From Photobacterium proteolyticum (GTDB taxonomy: Bacteria > Pseudomonadota > Gammaproteobacteria > Enterobacterales > Vibrionaceae), in NCBI RefSeq assembly GCF_001939735.1, contig NZ_MJIL01000069.1:1-64000 (forward strand): a DNA stretch of 64,000 bases. The letters run 5' to 3'. Both the position numbers and the translations under genes were made by a program. Below are positions 60,938 through 64,000 of the stretch, piece by piece (position 1 is the first letter of the stretch; every line of letters begins with the position of its first letter). The notes under the pieces were generated by a model. It was not told the DNA's origin and did not search any database. It saw only the letters and a program-made list of their open reading frames with translations.

Positions 60938-61054
60938 GTTATCGTTATATCCATTCCCTATATTATTGTCGGATGAAGGACGCCCACGGAGGCTTCTGGA
61001 GGCAAGAATGAATGGAAAGTATGTCATTAAGACTATGAAAAGTAAGAGGTAGTT

Positions 61055-62545
61055 ATGATTCCTGTTGTTGCCCTTGTCGGGCGCCCGAACGTGGGTAAAT
61101 CGACGTTATTCAACCGTCTTACCCGTACGAGGGATGCGCTGGTTGCAGATTTTCCTGGCCTAACAAGGGATCGTAAGTACGGTAAAGCTGAGCTCGAAGA
61201 GCACGAATTTATTGTTATCGATACCGGTGGTATTGATGGCACCGAGGAAGGTGTGGAAACCAAGATGGCCGAGCAGTCACTGGCTGCCATCGAGGAGGCG
61301 GACGTTGTTCTGTTCCTGGTTGATGGTCGTGCAGGCCTGACTGCGGCGGATGAAGGTATTGCCAAACACCTGCGCAGTCGTGAAAAACCGACCTTCCTTG
61401 TCGTTAACAAAATTGACGGTATTGATGCCGACAGTGCCTGTGCTGAATTCTGGCAGTTAGGTGTGGATGCGATGTATCAGATCGCTGCGGCGCAGAACCG
61501 TGGTGTAACCGCCCTGATGGAGCGAGCGCTGGCTCCGTTTGCCGAGACGCTGAAAGAATCTGAAGAAGGCGAAGAGGGTGAGCTGGTCGATCTGAGCTCG
61601 GTTGAAGATATCGAGAAAGCCAACTTGTCAGAAGCTGATGCAGAAGCCGCCTACAAGCGCCTGCAGGAGCAGCCAATCAAGCTGGCAATTATTGGTCGTC
61701 CCAATGTCGGCAAATCGACCCTGACCAACCGGATCCTGGGTGAAGAGCGTGTTGTGGTTTACGATATGCCGGGAACAACGCGTGACTCTATCTATATTCC
61801 GATGGAGCGTGACGGTCAGGAGTATGTCCTGATTGATACCGCCGGTATTCGTCGTCGTAAGAACATGCACCAGGCGGTCGAAAAATTCTCGGTGATCCAG
61901 ACCCTGAAAGCGGTTGAAGATGCCAACGTGGTACTGCTGGTCATTGATGCCCGCGAAAATATTTCGGATCAGGATTTGAGCCTGTTGGGCTTTGCCCTCA
62001 ATGCCGGTCGTTCGCTGGTGATTGCCGTCAACAAGTGGGACGGTCTGGACAACGAAGTGAAAGAGCGTGTTAAGTCCGAGCTGGACCGCCGTCTTGGTTT
62101 TGTTGATTTTGCGCGTATCCACTTTATTTCAGCCCTGCACGGTACAGGCGTTGGCCACCTTTACGAGTCTGTACAGGAAGCCTATCAGTCGGCGACCAAG
62201 CGTATCAGTACCTCGATGCTGACCCGTATTATGCAGATGGCACAGGATGACCACCAGCCACCTATGGTTCGCGGTCGTCGCGTTAAGCTGAAATATGCTC
62301 ACGCCGGTGGTTACAACCCGCCGATCATTGTGATCCACGGTAACCTGGTGAACGAGCTACCTGGCTCTTACAAGCGCTACCTGATGAACTACTACCGCAA
62401 GTCACTGGAGATGATGGGGACGCCGATCCGCATTCAGTTCCAGAGCAGCGACAACCCGTTCGAAGGCAAGAAGCAGAAGTTGACCGTGTCTCAGGAGCGT
62501 CAGCGCAAGCGACTGACCAGCGCCATCAAGAACCGGGACAAGTAA
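61055..62545 (+). CDS. der: Ribosome biogenesis GTPase Der (EngA)
   Basis: 496 aa, two GTPase domains and a KH-like C-terminus, unique to Der. G1 motifs [12 protein letters not shown] (about 8) and [12 protein letters not shown] (about 212), G3 DTGGID and DTAGIR, G4 NKID and NKWD. An acidic linker ([17 protein letters not shown]) lies between the domains. Needed for 50S subunit maturation. AAGAGG before the ATG. Confidence 0.97.
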   Translation: MIPVVALVGRPNVGKSTLFNRLTRTRDALVADFPGLTRDRKYGKAELEEHEFIVIDTGGIDGTEEGVETKMAEQSLAAIEEADVVLFLVDGRAGLTAADEGIAKHLRSREKPTFLVVNKIDGIDADSACAEFWQLGVDAMYQIAAAQNRGVTALMERALAPFAETLKESEEGEEGELVDLSSVEDIEKANLSEADAEAAYKRLQEQPIKLAIIGRPNVGKSTLTNRILGEERVVVYDMPGTTRDSIYIPMERDGQEYVLIDTAGIRRRKNMHQAVEKFSVIQTLKAVEDANVVLLVIDARENISDQDLSLLGFALNAGRSLVIAVNKWDGLDNEVKERVKSELDRRLGFVDFARIHFISALHGTGVGHLYESVQEAYQSATKRISTSMLTRIMQMAQDDHQPPMVRGRRVKLKYAHAGGYNPPIIVIHGNLVNELPGSYKRYLMNYYRKSLEMMGTPIRIQFQSSDNPFEGKKQKLTVSQERQRKRLTSAIKNRDK

Positions 62546-62592
62546 GTCCGGCCCGTTGCCAAGAAGCGATCGTTATTGCTGATAAGATTGAC

Positions 62593-62619
62593 AAACCCAG
62601 CCTGAGGCTGGGTTTTTTT
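62593..62619 (+). terminator. Terminator after der
   Basis: AACCCAGCC / GGCTGGGTT, perfect 9-bp stem with TGA loop and a T run. Confidence 0.93.
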
Positions 62620-62674
62620 ATGTGTTTGCATATTGGTACAATGCCAGCATCAATGTCGTTGCAAAGGAAAGAAG

Positions 62675-63550
62675 ATGTCAGTTGTTACCCCGACCCAGGT
62701 GTTGTTTGCCCAGCCACAATGGCAAGCCAAGGCTGAAATCCAGCTATGTCTCCCGGCCGAATGTGGAGGAAGTTGGCTGGTAACGGATCGGACGCCTTTT
62801 CATCCGGTCAGCCATATTTGGCCGGATCATCCCGCCGATCAGGGTGAAGTCATAATTGACGGCCGTCGCTATGCTGTTGCCGGTTGTTATACCGGCGCCG
62901 TCGAGTTGGCAAGCGGCAACCTGTTTGTCGGTAAGGATATTCCTGTAAAGCGTGATACCGACGGCTGGGCTTTTGTTGTAGTGCATCATACCGAACATGC
63001 TCTGGAGCTGGCTGCCGGTGCACTTGTTGAGCTGGATGTCGATAAAGTTCGCCAACAGGCCCTGAGCCGGGGCCACAGTGGTGGCCACCTGTCGTCACTG
63101 GCACTCAACAAGGTGCTGCATCATGATTTCTGGCGCAAAGATGCCTCGCGCAAGGATGAGATGGGTCATTACGACTTTCATAGCTATGCGCAAACCGAGA
63201 GCCAGGTGTCGGAAGACTGCAGTACAGATACCTATCGGTTGGGCAAAACGCTGCGTAAACGTGGATTGAACAGTGCAGATCTACTGCAACGCCTGGATGA
63301 AGTCGAGGCCAGGATCAATCAGCAGCTGGAAGCCTGGCGTATGGCCGGGGCTGCCGTGGTAATGCGTTGCGAAGGAAAGGCGCTGACCGATTCACGATAC
63401 TGGCAGTGTGAGCTTGAAAACGACGTACTGATTGAAATTCCCTGCGGCGGAACACACATTGGCTCACTGGCCGATTACAGTAAAATTACTGTTGAATTTC
63501 AGATTGTTAGCGACCAAGAGTTAGTAATGATAACGCGAACAGCAGCTTAA
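62675..63550 (+). CDS. AlaRS-editing-domain-like (AlaX-like) protein
   Basis: 291 aa. Two zinc-ligand motifs of the AlaRS/ThrRS second additional domain: HxxxH at H134/H138 (RGHSGGHLSS) and CxxxH at C257/H261 (IPCGGTHIGSL). These mark enzymes that remove wrongly attached amino acids from tRNA-Ala. The first 110 residues form a beta-rich domain (LVTDRTPFHPVSHIWP) like the N-part of AlaX. No aminoacylation domain. ATG 62675 has AAAGGAAAG upstream. Between der and a LacI-type gene; substrate not proven. Confidence 0.75.
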   Translation: MSVVTPTQVLFAQPQWQAKAEIQLCLPAECGGSWLVTDRTPFHPVSHIWPDHPADQGEVIIDGRRYAVAGCYTGAVELASGNLFVGKDIPVKRDTDGWAFVVVHHTEHALELAAGALVELDVDKVRQQALSRGHSGGHLSSLALNKVLHHDFWRKDASRKDEMGHYDFHSYAQTESQVSEDCSTDTYRLGKTLRKRGLNSADLLQRLDEVEARINQQLEAWRMAGAAVVMRCEGKALTDSRYWQCELENDVLIEIPCGGTHIGSLADYSKITVEFQIVSDQELVMITRTAA

Positions 63551-63565
63551 ATGACCGCAGGGCGT

Positions 63566-63605
63566 GTATCAGGCAGCACATTGTTGATGCCCCGTTGCCT
63601 GATAC
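63566..63605. repeat. Inverted repeat after the AlaX-like gene
   Basis: GTATCAGGCA (63566-63575) and TGCCTGATAC (63596-63605), perfect 10-bp arms with a 20-base loop, no T run. Possible terminator or operator; it begins 16 bases after the stop. Confidence 0.5.
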
Positions 63606-63773
63606 CGTCAATTGTCAGCCAAACGATAGTAAGTGGTTTTATTTTTTGCTTGATCTTCCCGTGTACAGCGAAACGATAAGATGTATATATCGTTTAAAAT
63701 CCAAAAACAGAGCATGTAACTTATGCTTTCGGGATGTGTATTGATAAATGTTCTTTTGATACCTGATCGCTGA

Positions 63774-64000
63774 TCACGATGGCTTTTGAGGTTGATCAAC
63801 AGATTCACGCACGATCAAGCTGCCTGAAAATAACTCGGTAGCGCTGATCTTTTCACCTTTTAACAGTAACAGCGTCTGTTCGACCGCAGCTTGCGCCATG
63901 GCCTCTACCGGAAGCATGACGCTAGAGAGGCTAGGGATTAAGAACGGGCCGGCTGGATCGTTGTCAAAGCCCATCACAGAAACCTCTTCCGGCACCTTAA
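63774..64000 (-). CDS. LacI-family transcriptional regulator, C-terminal part (cut by window edge)
   Basis: The C-terminal 75 residues of a LacI/GalR-type effector domain, with the family pattern VPEEVSVMGFDND and the end LIVRESVDQP. The frame runs off the right edge without a start; a GTG inside the frame at 63995 is not the true start. Target and sugar unknown; the DNA-binding half is outside the window. It converges on the AlaX-like gene. Confidence 0.88.
   Translation of the reverse strand, partial: KVPEEVSVMGFDNDPAGPFLIPSLSSVMLPVEAMAQAAVEQTLLLLKGEKISATELFSGSLIVRESVDQPQKPS

Overview
The window is ordinary, densely coded gammaproteobacterial chromosome, almost certainly Vibrionaceae (Vibrio, Photobacterium, Grimontia or Enterovibrio type; the genus cannot be fixed from sequence alone). 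The basis is mixed. The protein sequences are Vibrio/E. coli-like. The order phoB-phoR-pst-ppx-ppk1, aceB-aceA, tgt-yajC-secD-secF-suhB-trmJ-isc-pepB-ndk-rlmN-pilW-rodZ-ispG-hisS-yfgM-bamB-der is the one I recall from Vibrio cholerae chromosome I.

Layout: (1) 1-540, the 3' end of an rRNA operon (23S tail, 5S, tRNA-Asp, terminator) followed by a degenerate second tRNA tail and terminator. (2) 0.8-5.7 kb, a SorC-type regulator, mepA, then yfhL, trhP/yegQ and rdgC on the minus strand. (3) 5.8-10.9 kb, the sbcD-sbcC nuclease operon. (4) 11-25 kb, a phosphate/polyphosphate island: phoB-phoR, a PstS-type binding protein, ppx and ppk1 on the minus strand with an ACT-domain gene, the pstC-pstA-pstB-phoU operon, and a PPK2 kinase. 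Two well-placed Pho boxes precede phoB and pstC. (5) 25-35.6 kb, mixed genes: an AT-rich lipoprotein hydrolase, cutC, a peroxiredoxin divergent from an OxyR2-like regulator, the glyoxylate shunt aceB-aceA, acpH, a CBS protein and a GlyGly-CTERM serine protease. (6) 35.7-41.4 kb, queA, tgt, yajC, secD, secF. (7) 41.4-49.8 kb, an LRR lipoprotein, suhB, trmJ and the full isc operon behind two IscR boxes. (8) 50-63.6 kb, two tandem pepB paralogues, ndk, rlmN, pilW, rodZ, ispG, hisS, yfgM, bamB, der and an AlaRS-editing-like protein. (9) The right edge cuts a LacI-type regulator.

How it works together: PhoR/PhoB sense phosphate through PstCAB-PhoU and probably drive uptake, while PPK1, PPX and PPK2 store and spend phosphate as polyphosphate. 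IscR feeds back on the isc operon. OxyR and the divergent peroxiredoxin form a peroxide-response pair. The 50-63 kb block is housekeeping (RNA modification, cell shape, isoprenoids, outer-membrane assembly, ribosome assembly).

I found no CRISPR array, prophage, transposase, toxin-antitoxin pair or convincing new system. The most unusual items are two heptamer repeat arrays, PstC and PstA permeases with large extra domains, tandem pepB genes, a short AT-rich mosaic patch inside hisS, paired palindromes upstream of aceB, the AlaRS-editing-like orphan and the GlyGly-CTERM protease.
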